Shown piece by piece: positions 26,328-35,153 of a stretch of DNA of 64,000 bases. Each line of letters starts with the position of its first letter. Positions within the stretch are counted from its first letter, which is position 1. Below the pieces are notes generated by a model. It was not told where the DNA came from, did not search any database, and saw nothing but the letters and a program-made list of their open reading frames with translations. Made by a program: the position numbers and the translations under genes. Source of the DNA: an uncultured Roseburia sp. GTDB taxonomy: Bacteria; Bacillota; Clostridia; Lachnospirales; Lachnospiraceae. Where the stretch lies: NCBI GenBank assembly GCA_947567625.1, contig CANONN010000008.1, positions 1 to 64,000 on the forward strand, written 5' to 3'.

Positions 26328-27422
26328 TTAGACTAAAAATCTACACCCGGCATGTACGATATTCAGCACATCGCGATTTACCATAAAGTATAATGTAGAC
26401 AGCGTTTCCCCCACATATCCGATATAGCGGTCCGCACGCACATCTCCTTTGGGGGCAATCTGCTCCACTCTCTCCAAAATGGGAAACAGCCAACTGCAAT
26501 AATCCGCCAGAACCTTTTTGCGCGCCACTACAATATTATAATTGTATAAATACCGCTGCCGCAGGATTCCTTGAAACCGCGCTGCATACTCCGGCCGCAG
26601 TTCCCGCAGCGCGGTCCAGACGGCGTTCCAGTCCTCCTCTTTCAAATATCGCTCATGATGCGCTTCAATATCCGGTTCATAGGGCATCGGATAGGGTAGA
26701 ACCACATCCACGCCATTATCCGTCAGACGGTACACATCATCCTCCGACAAATCCAGAATCCTCCGATAATGTACCAGCCCATAGTAATCGCCGCCATCCG
26801 AAACGCCATCCTCCAACAGCCAATGTTTCCACATCCAGTAGAGCGCCGTCAATTCGGAATAATTAATATTTTTCTCCGATATATTTTCACCGTCACAATC
26901 CAAAAGATCCGCTACCCGCTCCTTACACAGCGCGGCCCCAACCTGAATCGGCGTAATCCAGTCCGGCGTGCCATACGGAGCAGACAGCGGCTTGTCTCTG
27001 TAAAATTTGGCCATCAACACACGAAGCTTTGCCCTGTGGTATCCGACCGGCAGCGATGCGAGCGGCAGATAACTTTTATCGGACGCGTAGTGATAGCCCA
27101 TAAGCATCGCCCAGCGCTCAGAGGTCAGACGAACATGTGCGCGCAGTCCGTGTTCCTCCAGGCTTCTTTCGATTTCCGGCATCACATTCTCCGGCGTCGC
27201 AATCAAAACCTCGATCTCGTTTTTTTCATCCTCTGAAAGGCTCTCTGCAAACGCGTCCAATGTATTGACCGGCACCCCAAACACCGTTCCCGCATTGATC
27301 TTGCGCTCCGTCACCAGAAAACAGCGGACCGTTCTCTGTGGATACAAATTGCTGATCGCCTCGCACGCGCCAAGAGCCATGCCCTGCGCTCCATAAATCA
27401 CTAAATCCATTTCCGCCCCCAT
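26328..27422 (-). CDS. DUF4422-type glycosyltransferase with N-terminal Rossmann-like domain
   Basis: 364 residues. Residues 5-110 form a Rossmann-like unit (DLVIYGAQGMALG, CFLVTERK, VLIATPENVMPEIE). Residues 150-360 are DUF4422: TPIQVGAALCKERVADL, NISEKNINYSELTALYWMWKH, YYGLVHYRRILDL and NIVVARKKVLADYC. DUF4422 proteins occur in capsule and exopolysaccharide clusters and are likely glycosyltransferases. It follows the sialyltransferase-like gene closely. A second ATG (27410) behind GGGGGCGG may be the true start. Confidence 0.75.
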   Translation of the reverse strand: MGAEMDLVIYGAQGMALGACEAISNLYPQRTVRCFLVTERKINAGTVFGVPVNTLDAFAESLSEDEKNEIEVLIATPENVMPEIERSLEEHGLRAHVRLTSERWAMLMGYHYASDKSYLPLASLPVGYHRAKLRVLMAKFYRDKPLSAPYGTPDWITPIQVGAALCKERVADLLDCDGENISEKNINYSELTALYWMWKHWLLEDGVSDGGDYYGLVHYRRILDLSEDDVYRLTDNGVDVVLPYPMPYEPDIEAHHERYLKEEDWNAVWTALRELRPEYAARFQGILRQRYLYNYNIVVARKKVLADYCSWLFPILERVEQIAPKGDVRADRYIGYVGETLSTLYFMVNRDVLNIVHAGCRFLV

Positions 27423-27429
27423 TCTTTTC

Positions 27430-28806
27430 TCATGTCAGTATCCCATACCGATAGAGAATGTCCTTATGCACATCCACCTCGTACCCATCCGAAAAGATAT
27501 GCATACATGTGGTGCCCCACATAACGATAATCTTTTTCAGAGCAATGCCCGTCCAGGTGAGCATCTGAATCGGAAACTGTTTCGGCAGTATCTTGTACTC
27601 CGGCATCATCCTGCCGTAGTCCACATGGTCCGACGGGTGCGGTTTGATCAGGATGCGGCCGCTGTCATATTGGGACAGCAGTTCACGGTACATTTCTACC
27701 TGCTTTTGATCGGAAATAACGTCGTCGCCATTCATAAAAGAGTAGGCTTCCGTCAAAAACAAGAAATCCCTCCCCTCCTCCACCAGCGTTAAAATCTCGT
27801 CATAGGGGAAAGAATACAAATCGGCAATCATTCTCTTTTCCGGTTCGCTCTTACCGCTCCACAGCGCAGACGGCTCGATGCACACCGCTTTTTTTGTAAG
27901 CTCCGGCGGCACACTCATAAGTCCAGTCAAAATCACCTTATGCACCAGACGGTCAAACCCAAACGGATAGTAGACACGTCTGTCGTCCAACATCGTCTGA
28001 TAGGTGACTGCATGGCGAAACGCATAATTCGCATCGCCGTCCTCAATCACTGTAACGGAATTTTCCAAAAAAGCCCGCGCGAGGAACATATGGTCATGTC
28101 CGTACACCGGAATATCATGCGCCCTGGCATAGGCGGCGATCAGATAACAGATATCGTAAAATTCTCCGGCAGACTGCTCATAAAGACACGGGATACCATA
28201 CGCCGTCATCTTTTCCGCAACCGCGGCAGGGAAAAAATGTTCGGCTATGTATAAGGCATCCTGCCAGTCCGGCAGCGCCAGGAAACTAAGTAACTGCGTG
28301 TAGGAGGTTCCCACCAGCACGATCTTTCCAATCTCTGCCGGCTCATTCGCCGTCATCTTTTTGACAAGCTCCAGCGCAGGCGGCTGTATGCGCCGCACAA
28401 AATCCACATGATGCAGTTTACAGGCGGCAGTCAGCGCATAGACGGATACCGGCGCGGCATTTTTGAATCTCTGGCGAATCCCCCCGGCGATATTGTTCCA
28501 ATCCGATAAAACCACCACCAGCACTTTTACTTCCCGATAACTGCCGAGCAACGGCGGCAGCGCGGCATTGTCCATCCCATACACCGGCAGCCGGTCGAAC
28601 TGCTCCATATCGTGGGAGCGGTCGATAAAACAGAGGACATTGACCCACTCTTTGAGCTCAAAATAAAGCTCCCTGCCCAAAAAATCCAGGCCATAGATAA
28701 TCAGCGGTTCCCCCTGCGCAAAACATTCTCTAACCGACCATTCGCTCCGCCTAAACTGCAGCAGGTCAAATGCAATATTTCTCTGATGTTCTGTGCTGTA
28801 TCTCAT
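27430..28806 (-). CDS. Sialyltransferase-like (GT52 / polysialyltransferase-type) protein with N-terminal Rossmann-like domain
   Basis: 458 residues. Residues 32-125 are a Rossmann-like unit (EPLIIYGLDFLGRELYFEL, LCFIDRSHD, VLVVVLSDWNN). The rest resembles bacterial CMP-sialic-acid-dependent transferases of the GT52/GT38 type: KIVLVGTSYTQLLSF, YGHDHMFL, and the C-terminal KPHPSD with a distal WGTTCMH stretch. In this locus the natural donor would be the CMP-nonulosonate made by the Leg-type enzymes. Its ATG overlaps the stop codon of the CMP-transferase gene (TCATGA, four bases), which couples donor synthesis and transfer. Confidence 0.65.
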   Translation of the reverse strand: MRYSTEHQRNIAFDLLQFRRSEWSVRECFAQGEPLIIYGLDFLGRELYFELKEWVNVLCFIDRSHDMEQFDRLPVYGMDNAALPPLLGSYREVKVLVVVLSDWNNIAGGIRQRFKNAAPVSVYALTAACKLHHVDFVRRIQPPALELVKKMTANEPAEIGKIVLVGTSYTQLLSFLALPDWQDALYIAEHFFPAAVAEKMTAYGIPCLYEQSAGEFYDICYLIAAYARAHDIPVYGHDHMFLARAFLENSVTVIEDGDANYAFRHAVTYQTMLDDRRVYYPFGFDRLVHKVILTGLMSVPPELTKKAVCIEPSALWSGKSEPEKRMIADLYSFPYDEILTLVEEGRDFLFLTEAYSFMNGDDVISDQKQVEMYRELLSQYDSGRILIKPHPSDHVDYGRMMPEYKILPKQFPIQMLTWTGIALKKIIVMWGTTCMHIFSDGYEVDVHKDILYRYGILT

Positions 28807-29582
28807 GACACCACCCGCTGCTTTCCCGCAGCAACCTGATAGACGGCCGCAAGCGCCGCGTCCTGCCTGCAATAATAGGGATGAAGATGCTCCATCATCA
28901 GAAAATCTTCTTCCGAATCAATATCCAGCACCAGATAATCCGACATCACCGCGATACCGCATCTGTAATCCAAAATGGTTTTTTGTATCTCTGACTCCAA
29001 AAATCGCGGGCGGTACGCGTAGATGCTGGCGTTCAATTCATAGGCCGCCGGCGCCTGCTGCCTCGCGGTATAAGCTGCCCCGCAGATTTTCTCGTAATAA
29101 CCGCTCTCTTTCTTTTCCACCATATTAAAATACGGACTGCGTCTCGCCGGGACGACGCTGTAGACCAAATCATATGCCTCGTTGGACCGATACTCTGCCA
29201 GCACCTGTTCCACGTCTAAGACGCGGCGCATCGGAGACGTAATGTCGAGATCTACGACAACATCAATGCGCTTTTCCTGTTTCAGGGCAAGGTATGTGTC
29301 TTTTATCACATCCACCTTTGGCGTGATGTCCCCCGCCAGTTCGGCTTTCCGCTCCACCACATGAATTTCAGGAAAAATAGCCTGCCTTTGTGCTTGCCCG
29401 ATCAGTTCCCCGCTGTCGGTATTGAGCGCCACTGACACATGATCATCCTGATGTGCTTCCTGATAAAGGCGGATGGCAGCCAGTGTATAGTAAAGCAGCG
29501 GCACCCCGCGCAATTGTTTCAGATTCTTATTTTGAAATCCCTTTGAGCCTGCCCGCCCGCAGACGGTAAACAGTACATTCAT
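28803..29582 (-). CDS. CMP-nonulosonate synthetase (LegF/NeuA-like)
   Basis: 259 residues beginning VLFTVCGRAGSKGFQNKNLKQL, the CTP-binding loop of acylneuraminate cytidylyltransferases. It continues with VALNTDSGELIGQA, VVDLDITSPMRR and a C-terminal LVLDIDSEEDF with conserved Asp residues. It activates a nonulosonic acid as its CMP derivative in the cytoplasm. Given LegB, LegC and PtmE homologues in the same operon, CMP-legionaminic acid is more likely than CMP-Neu5Ac. The start at 29582 has AGGAGG nine bases upstream; the open frame extends 30 codons into the previous gene. Confidence 0.85.
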   Translation of the reverse strand: MNVLFTVCGRAGSKGFQNKNLKQLRGVPLLYYTLAAIRLYQEAHQDDHVSVALNTDSGELIGQAQRQAIFPEIHVVERKAELAGDITPKVDVIKDTYLALKQEKRIDVVVDLDITSPMRRVLDVEQVLAEYRSNEAYDLVYSVVPARRSPYFNMVEKKESGYYEKICGAAYTARQQAPAAYELNASIYAYRPRFLESEIQKTILDYRCGIAVMSDYLVLDIDSEEDFLMMEHLHPYYCRQDAALAAVYQVAAGKQRVVS

Positions 29583-29596
29583 CTCTGCCTCCTGTA

Positions 29597-30529
29597 TCAT
29601 AAACATACATTTTTTCCCCTTGTGATGCGCAGAACCTCGCACGCCTCCCCGATACCGTGATCGCAAGCGCACGTTCCCGCGGCAATCTGAAGAAAATGCC
29701 CCAGCTCCCTTTTTTGAAATTCATCCCTCTGCTGCGACAAATCCATCACTTTCCCCTGCCTGGCCCATTCTATTTTTTGATGATGCAGATCTGCATAGAT
29801 CGTGTCCTCCTCACCGAAAAGCTCAATCTTTCGGACCGTCTCTCTGCCAAAATAGTCCAGATGCAGTTCCACAACCTTATCTGGGTAATCGGCGATATAA
29901 ACTGCGATATCGTCCGCATCTATTTCCAGGCGCGATTTTTTCTCGATCAAACTTTTCACCTCTCTTGGCGCCCCGGCCAGGTAGTAGATATAATCCCACT
30001 CGTGCACCAAATCCACGGAGACGCCGCCGCCCATACTGCGGTGCGCGCTGTAGGTATCACGGTAATCTGTTCCCGGACGCCAGTCCGGCAGATAGCTTGA
30101 CGAGATACAGCGCATCGCATAGATCTTGGAAAAGTCAATCTGTTCTTTCAGATAGCGTATCACGTTCGTATAGCGCAGCGGACAGGCGACATAGTACGCT
30201 TTCTTCGGCAGTAAAAAGGGGCTGATGTCCTCCTCACCTGTTGCAAACACGGGCTTCTCGATGAAAAAGCAATCACTCTTATCCTGACAGGCAAGCAGCG
30301 TATCATAATGCAGCGCGGTCGGATTGGTGATAAATACCGCGTCATAGCGGCTCAAAAGCTCACAGGAATGGTATATAGTACGATCAATTCTCCCTGCCGT
30401 CTCCCGATCCGGCTCTGCCCCGTTACCGCTGCGCAGCACCGTGATATGGACGTTGTCCTGGCACAGCGCTCTTAAATTTCTGATGTGGCGCCTAGCGATC
30501 GAACCAAGCCCTATAAACAAAACTTTCAT
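29597..30529 (-). CDS. Gfo/Idh/MocA-family NAD(P)-dependent oxidoreductase (1)
   Basis: 310 residues: KVLFIGLGSIARRHIRNL as the dinucleotide-binding turn, AVFITNPTALHYDT, FFIEKPVF with the conserved EKP motif, and SMGGGVSVDLVHEWDYIYYL. These enzymes oxidise or reduce hydroxyls of sugars and nucleotide sugars. Relatives accompany nonulosonate genes in several bacteria (PtmF/LegX-type contexts). It overlaps the start of the preceding reductase gene by four bases. The two reductases share only the general fold, so they probably act on different steps. Confidence 0.8.
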   Translation of the reverse strand: MKVLFIGLGSIARRHIRNLRALCQDNVHITVLRSGNGAEPDRETAGRIDRTIYHSCELLSRYDAVFITNPTALHYDTLLACQDKSDCFFIEKPVFATGEEDISPFLLPKKAYYVACPLRYTNVIRYLKEQIDFSKIYAMRCISSSYLPDWRPGTDYRDTYSAHRSMGGGVSVDLVHEWDYIYYLAGAPREVKSLIEKKSRLEIDADDIAVYIADYPDKVVELHLDYFGRETVRKIELFGEEDTIYADLHHQKIEWARQGKVMDLSQQRDEFQKRELGHFLQIAAGTCACDHGIGEACEVLRITRGKNVCL

Positions 30530-31503
30530 CTGCGTCCCTCAATCTCATCAATGATCGTTAATGTATACTGATCGTCCAAAAGAGAGTAGCGCGGCGTCTT
30601 GTTCTGATACACCATAGCAAGAAAATCGGCGATCTCGTCCGCATAGCGGTTTTCAATAATAAAATCGGCGTAACCGTCCACATGCTCAGCGGCGTCGTAA
30701 GTCTCCACCGGACACATCGTCGCCGTTTCCACATCATACACACAAAGATCATCATTGTGGCCGTCCCACAGTAAATGCATATCCTCGCCGATAATCTCCA
30801 GATGCACCGCCGCCTTTCTCGAGACCGTGTCGGCAACAAATACGCCGACCGCACCGCTCTCATGACGAAACGTTACCGCCACGCTGTCATCGAAATCAAT
30901 TTCCAGCTGCGTACATCTGTGCGACATTACAGACAATTCTTCTATCTTGCCGAACGTGTGCAAAAGCCACGGCAGCTGAATCGCCAAAATCTCCCGGACG
31001 CCGTTGGTCTCCTTTTTGCCGATAAAGAAATCCTGATAGCTCTCCCAGGGATGCCAGTCCGGCAGATACTGCCCCACATGGTACAGATAAGTCAGCGGCT
31101 TTTTCTGCGCTTTCACCATACGGTCAATTGTCTCGATTCTCTTGTCATAGAGCATGGTGCTCGACATAAATACCGCGGTATTTCTCTCCTCTGCCAGAGC
31201 CATGATGCGGTCATAATCATCGTCGACCAGATTGAGTTCCGTAAAGACATGTATCCCGGCATCCACCAGCTTTAAGATCAGCCCGGCATGATTGCCGGGC
31301 GATGTACAGACAAACGCAAGGTCCGGTTTCTCTTCGAGCGCCTGCGCCAAATCTTCATATGCCCGCAGTCCCTGTGCGCCGGCCTGCTCAAGGCGTGACG
31401 GATTTTTGTCCACACAGAGAATCTCTGCGGCGCCCTCCAACTGTTGCAGCAGACGTATCCTGCGTTTCCCCATAGAGCCGTAGCCGACAATCAAAACTTT
31501 CAC
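30526..31503 (-). CDS. Gfo/Idh/MocA-family NAD(P)-dependent oxidoreductase (2)
   Basis: 325 residues starting at a GTG (31503), with AGGAGG seven bases upstream. Motifs are KVLIVGYGSMGKRRIRLL (cofactor turn), FVCTSPGNHAGL, and HVFTELNLVDDD, where the usual EKP is replaced by ELN, so the catalytic lysine position differs from the family norm. The companion gene downstream keeps EKP. Role is unknown; modification of a sugar in this locus is likely. Confidence 0.78.
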   Translation of the reverse strand: MKVLIVGYGSMGKRRIRLLQQLEGAAEILCVDKNPSRLEQAGAQGLRAYEDLAQALEEKPDLAFVCTSPGNHAGLILKLVDAGIHVFTELNLVDDDYDRIMALAEERNTAVFMSSTMLYDKRIETIDRMVKAQKKPLTYLYHVGQYLPDWHPWESYQDFFIGKKETNGVREILAIQLPWLLHTFGKIEELSVMSHRCTQLEIDFDDSVAVTFRHESGAVGVFVADTVSRKAAVHLEIIGEDMHLLWDGHNDDLCVYDVETATMCPVETYDAAEHVDGYADFIIENRYADEIADFLAMVYQNKTPRYSLLDDQYTLTIIDEIEGRR

Positions 31504-31515
31504 TTCGCATCCTCC

Positions 31516-32316
31516 TCATCCTAAGTCGCACATGCTCGCTTCATTGGTCTTCGCCTTCCAGGTGTCGGAATACGCATCCGCAAACTTTTCAAATGTGACA
31601 TCAACATGCTGTTTCTTTTCGAGAACAAGCGCCCACTCATAAAACCGCTCCGGCATCACCTCCGTATAGCGGTCGTTGGCAAAATCGCCCCGGTACGCAT
31701 AATACCGCCGCTGTTTAAACGTGACGTAAGGCTTAAGCTGCGCCTCCATATCACTGACATCCGTAAAATAATTGGGATGCCCCTTGCCCCTGGCCGCCTC
31801 CTCGGCAATATACGCCTGCTCGTCGTTTGTATGATAACGCGTATTCTTTCCCGTAATCAGAATCGTGCCTCCCTCTTTGCAGACGCGCAGCATCTGGGAA
31901 AGCGCGCTCTCCTGATAACAGGCGTCAAATACGCCGAAGCAGATGATCTTATCAAAAGAATTGTCCGCAAACGGAAGTTCTTCCCCCTCACCCACGGTAA
32001 ATTTACCGGCGTTCTCAGGGAATCTTCTCACACATTCGTCAATCATGCTCTGCGAGATATCAATCCCGTAATAATCGGTGCGCGACCCAAAAAACGGATA
32101 AAAACGTCCAAAACCGCACCCGTAATCCAAAAGCCGGTCCGTTTTCTCATAATGCAGCGTCTCAAAAAAGCGAATCATCACTTCCTCGCCCGGCGTCTTA
32201 TAATCTCCCTCCGTCGTTTTCTTGATGTGGCTTACGGCTCCCTCGCTGTTGGCTTCCGTCGTCGCCTCCCTCCAGTATTTCGTATATTCTTGATTCCAGT
32301 ACTCTTTTCTGTCCAT
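31516..32316 (-). CDS. Class I SAM-dependent methyltransferase
   Basis: 266 residues; LLDYGCGFGRFYPFF is motif I, YYGIDISQSMIDEC the acidic loop and LPFADNSFDKIICFGVFD the post-I region. No membrane segment. Sugar O- or N-methylation is likely from context, for example of the nonulosonate, but the acceptor is not visible. The start at 32316 follows GGAGG by seven bases and lies inside the end of the epimerase gene: the two frames overlap by 119 bp. Confidence 0.82.
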   Translation of the reverse strand: MDRKEYWNQEYTKYWREATTEANSEGAVSHIKKTTEGDYKTPGEEVMIRFFETLHYEKTDRLLDYGCGFGRFYPFFGSRTDYYGIDISQSMIDECVRRFPENAGKFTVGEGEELPFADNSFDKIICFGVFDACYQESALSQMLRVCKEGGTILITGKNTRYHTNDEQAYIAEEAARGKGHPNYFTDVSDMEAQLKPYVTFKQRRYYAYRGDFANDRYTEVMPERFYEWALVLEKKQHVDVTFEKFADAYSDTWKAKTNEASMCDLG

Positions 32317-33472
32317 CCGCTTCCTCCATGACATCATAAAACCCTTTTTTGAGCTCAATTTCCCCCCGCAGCAGAAACCTTTTCATGATCTCTACGATCT
32401 TCTGCGACGTGCTGCCGTCCCCATACAGTAAAACAGGCTTATGTTCCATATCCGCCGCCCTTTGCATCGCGTCCTTTATATTCCCGCACTCCGGTTCACA
32501 ACAGATGACAGTCCCCGGCATCCATCTGCCCTTCTGCCTGTCGCCGATATTCACCGTAGGCGTTTGGAGCACCGGAGCCTCAATGATTCCGCTCGATGAA
32601 TTGCCAAGCACAAACGAAGCATATTTCACCGCACTCAGATAACGTTGCATCCCAAGATTGGAAACCATCTTTACATGTTCCGTGTGATCTTGCGCAAAAC
32701 TGCGGAATAATCGATTGATACTGTCGCCGCCGACATCTGCGTTTGCCATGGTAATCAGATAAAAGATATCCGCCCTGCTCTCCATAGCCAGACACAGCTC
32801 TCTCACCTGCTGCTCCGCCGTAAATGCCTCCAGCGTTACCGGGTGAAACGTCACCGCCGCATAGGGCATATGCTCAGGAATCGACAAAAGCTCCCTGATT
32901 TCCCGCTCTGACATAAGCTTTGTATGTAAGATATTCTCTGCCCCAAGCGCCCCGACGTTAAATACCCGCTCTGGGCTCTCGCCCAGCTGAATCACTCTTC
33001 TGCGGTAAATCTCCGTCGAAGTAAAATGCAGGTAGCTCATCTTGCTGAGCGCGTGCCGGATGCAGTCGTCCACCGCTCCCTCCGTGACCTCGCCGCCGTG
33101 GATATGCGCGATCGGTATGCGCTCATTTACCGCCGCCGCGGCGACGCCAAGCATTTCAGTGCGATCACCCAGCAGCACCAGCAGATCGGGTCTATCGTCC
33201 GCAAAGCTTTGCGCAAATCCACACAGCGCATTTGCCATCATAATGGAGATATCGCACGGCAGGTTTCCCTCCACCATAATCGGTACCCGGCAGGCAATCG
33301 CAAAACCGTCCTCCTCAATCATCGAAACGGTATTGCCAAACGCCTCCGACAAATGCGTGCCCGTCACCATCAATCTCAGTTCCAGTTCTTTCTCTTCGCT
33401 CACGGCGCGAATCAACGGTGTCAGTATCCCGTAATCGGCCCTCGTGGAAGTCACTATCGCGATCTTTTTCAT
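32198..33472 (-). CDS. Hydrolysing NDP-N-acetyl sugar 2-epimerase (LegG/NeuC-like)
   Basis: 424 residues. Start KKIAIVTSTRADYGIL is diagnostic of NeuC/LegG; LLGDRTEMLGVAAAA, IAHIHGGEVTEGA, VLGNSSSGIIEAP and the C-terminal GDGSTSQKIVE follow. It removes the nucleotide and inverts C2, giving the 6-deoxy-2,4-diamino-mannose-type sugar used by the synthase. Family members normally end near residue 385; here about 39 extra residues of low-similarity text (GDDGSQQRGSRKPHQ) run into the methyltransferase gene. The original stop codon may have been lost. Confidence 0.87.
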   Translation of the reverse strand: MKKIAIVTSTRADYGILTPLIRAVSEEKELELRLMVTGTHLSEAFGNTVSMIEEDGFAIACRVPIMVEGNLPCDISIMMANALCGFAQSFADDRPDLLVLLGDRTEMLGVAAAAVNERIPIAHIHGGEVTEGAVDDCIRHALSKMSYLHFTSTEIYRRRVIQLGESPERVFNVGALGAENILHTKLMSEREIRELLSIPEHMPYAAVTFHPVTLEAFTAEQQVRELCLAMESRADIFYLITMANADVGGDSINRLFRSFAQDHTEHVKMVSNLGMQRYLSAVKYASFVLGNSSSGIIEAPVLQTPTVNIGDRQKGRWMPGTVICCEPECGNIKDAMQRAADMEHKPVLLYGDGSTSQKIVEIMKRFLLRGEIELKKGFYDVMEEADGQKRVLESRIYEILEGGDDGSQQRGSRKPHQENDGGRL

Positions 33473-34464
33473 AATTCGATCAAATCATCCTCCATAAAAT
33501 CCCGCACGGCGCAAGTTCCCAGCACCTCTCGCCATCTCATCGGCGATATCCCGCTTCCCGGCCTCTTCGTCGTCAGGTTTTCTTCCGTCAGCCGTTCCCC
33601 CTTTGCGATCGCTTTCGCCGCGACAATACTCTTGCGGGCAACTTCCCTGTTTTTTTGCTCCGACGCCGTCGGCGCTTTCACCTCCGCCCCCAGAGCCAGC
33701 TCAATCGCACGGATGCCGTCCACCATATTTTTAAACTCGTGCGGTTCCAGGCTCGCCCTATGGTCAGGACCCGGCAGACTGCAATCCAGCGTAAAATGTT
33801 TCTCGATCACCTCCGCCCCCCTGGCCGCCGCGGCCAGGGCGACCGCAATCCCCTGCGTATGATCGGAATAGCCGACCGGACAGTCAAATTCCTTTCGCAT
33901 AGCTTCCATGGCGCGCAGGTTTACCTCTGGAAGCGGCGCAGGATATTCGCTCGTGCAGTGCAAAAGCGTGATCTCTGGCGTCCCGTACTCCCGCAGGATG
34001 TCCACCGCCTGTCTTATCTCACCGCAGTCGCTCATACCGGTGGATAAGAGCACGCGCTTTCCCGTCTGCCCGATCTTTGCCAGATATGGAAAGTTCGTGA
34101 TCTCACCCGACGGAATTTTCCACATTTCGACCATATCATCCAAAAAATCAATACTCTCCAAATCAAACGGAGTGGAGAGAAATTGTATGTCGTTTTCCAG
34201 ACAGCAGGCGAAAAGACGGGTAAAATCCGCAAACGGCAAAAGAAGCTTTTTTAGCATTTCCTTTTGCGACTGTTCACAGCCTGTATTTTTTTTCTGGTAA
34301 TCCGCCATCTCTGCCCGCTTCGACACCAGCGCGTCCAGCTTTGCCGTCTGAAATTTCACGATATCCGCGCCGCAGTCTTTGGCCGCCCGAATCATCTCCT
34401 CCGCCATTTTCAAATCGCCGTTATGGTTGACGCCCGCCTCCGCGATAATCAATATCCTGCTCAT
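33469..34464 (-). CDS. Nonulosonic acid synthase (LegI/NeuB-like)
   Basis: 331 residues. The TIM-barrel part has ILIIAEAGVNHNGDLKMA, DIVKFQTAK, FLSTPFDLESIDFL, WKIPSGEI, LLHCTSEYP and GYSDHTQG with VIEKHFTLD; the C-terminal SAF (antifreeze-like) domain holds KRPGSGI. It condenses the amino-sugar with phosphoenolpyruvate. Translation may start at GTG 34470 (overlapping the acetyltransferase stop) or ATG 34464; GAAGTGAGG precedes the latter. The TAA overlaps the epimerase start by four bases. Confidence 0.9.
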   Translation of the reverse strand: MSRILIIAEAGVNHNGDLKMAEEMIRAAKDCGADIVKFQTAKLDALVSKRAEMADYQKKNTGCEQSQKEMLKKLLLPFADFTRLFACCLENDIQFLSTPFDLESIDFLDDMVEMWKIPSGEITNFPYLAKIGQTGKRVLLSTGMSDCGEIRQAVDILREYGTPEITLLHCTSEYPAPLPEVNLRAMEAMRKEFDCPVGYSDHTQGIAVALAAAARGAEVIEKHFTLDCSLPGPDHRASLEPHEFKNMVDGIRAIELALGAEVKAPTASEQKNREVARKSIVAAKAIAKGERLTEENLTTKRPGSGISPMRWREVLGTCAVRDFMEDDLIEL

Positions 34465-34466
34465 CC

Positions 34467-35090
34467 TCACTTCACCAGTCCCTTTACATTTTGACGCGCA
34501 CTAACGCTACGCACCACCGTGCTTCCGGCGCCCACGACCGCGCCGTCGCCTACGCCAATCCCTTGAATGACCGTAGCCCCCGCTCCGATCAGCACATCGC
34601 TTCCGACGCTCACGCCCCCGCATAAAACCGCGCCAACTGCGACATGCGCAAAATCTCCGACCACGCAGTCGTGCTCCACGATCGCCCCCGTATTGATGAT
34701 CGCCATCCGGCCAATCTTAGCGTCCGCATTGACCACAGCTCTTTTGGCGACAAATACGCCCTCGGCCAGTTTCGCATACGGTGAAACACATGCCAACGGG
34801 TCAACGATAGCCGGCAGTGTAAAACCGTATTCTTTTAACTGTAGAAACAAGGAGCGCCGAACCGCCGTGCTCTTTACGCTGCCCACCGCGACAAACGCTT
34901 CGGCAAATCCCGCTTTTTTCAGCTCCGGCAGCGCCGCATCATCACCTGCAACTTTTACATCGAGCACGTTTCGGCAGTCAGGATACGCCGCGTCGACAAT
35001 GATGATCTCGTCATATTGCTGCATCCGCCGCAGCGTATCGATCACGGATTTGCAGTGGCCTCCGCCGCCGACAAGAATTAATTTTTTCAC
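34467..35090 (-). CDS. NeuD/PglD-type N-acetyltransferase (LegH-like)
   Basis: 207 residues from a GTG start behind GAGGATAAG. An N-terminal PglD-type Rossmann unit (KKLILVGGGGHCKSVID, IIIVDAAYP, AFVAVGSVKS) precedes a left-handed beta-helix of hexapeptide repeats (INTGAIVEHDCVVGDFAHV, LIGAGATVIQGI). EHDCVVGD contains the catalytic His. It acetylates the 4-amino group of the UDP- or GDP-linked sugar made by the dehydratase and aminotransferase encoded upstream, completing the di-N-acetylated intermediate. Confidence 0.85.
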   Translation of the reverse strand: MKKLILVGGGGHCKSVIDTLRRMQQYDEIIIVDAAYPDCRNVLDVKVAGDDAALPELKKAGFAEAFVAVGSVKSTAVRRSLFLQLKEYGFTLPAIVDPLACVSPYAKLAEGVFVAKRAVVNADAKIGRMAIINTGAIVEHDCVVGDFAHVAVGAVLCGGVSVGSDVLIGAGATVIQGIGVGDGAVVGAGSTVVRSVSARQNVKGLVK

Positions 35091-35153
35091 ACTTATCCTC
35101 GTTCCAGAGCATCCGCTCTTACAAAAATAAAACTTATGTTGATTTCCCTGCTC

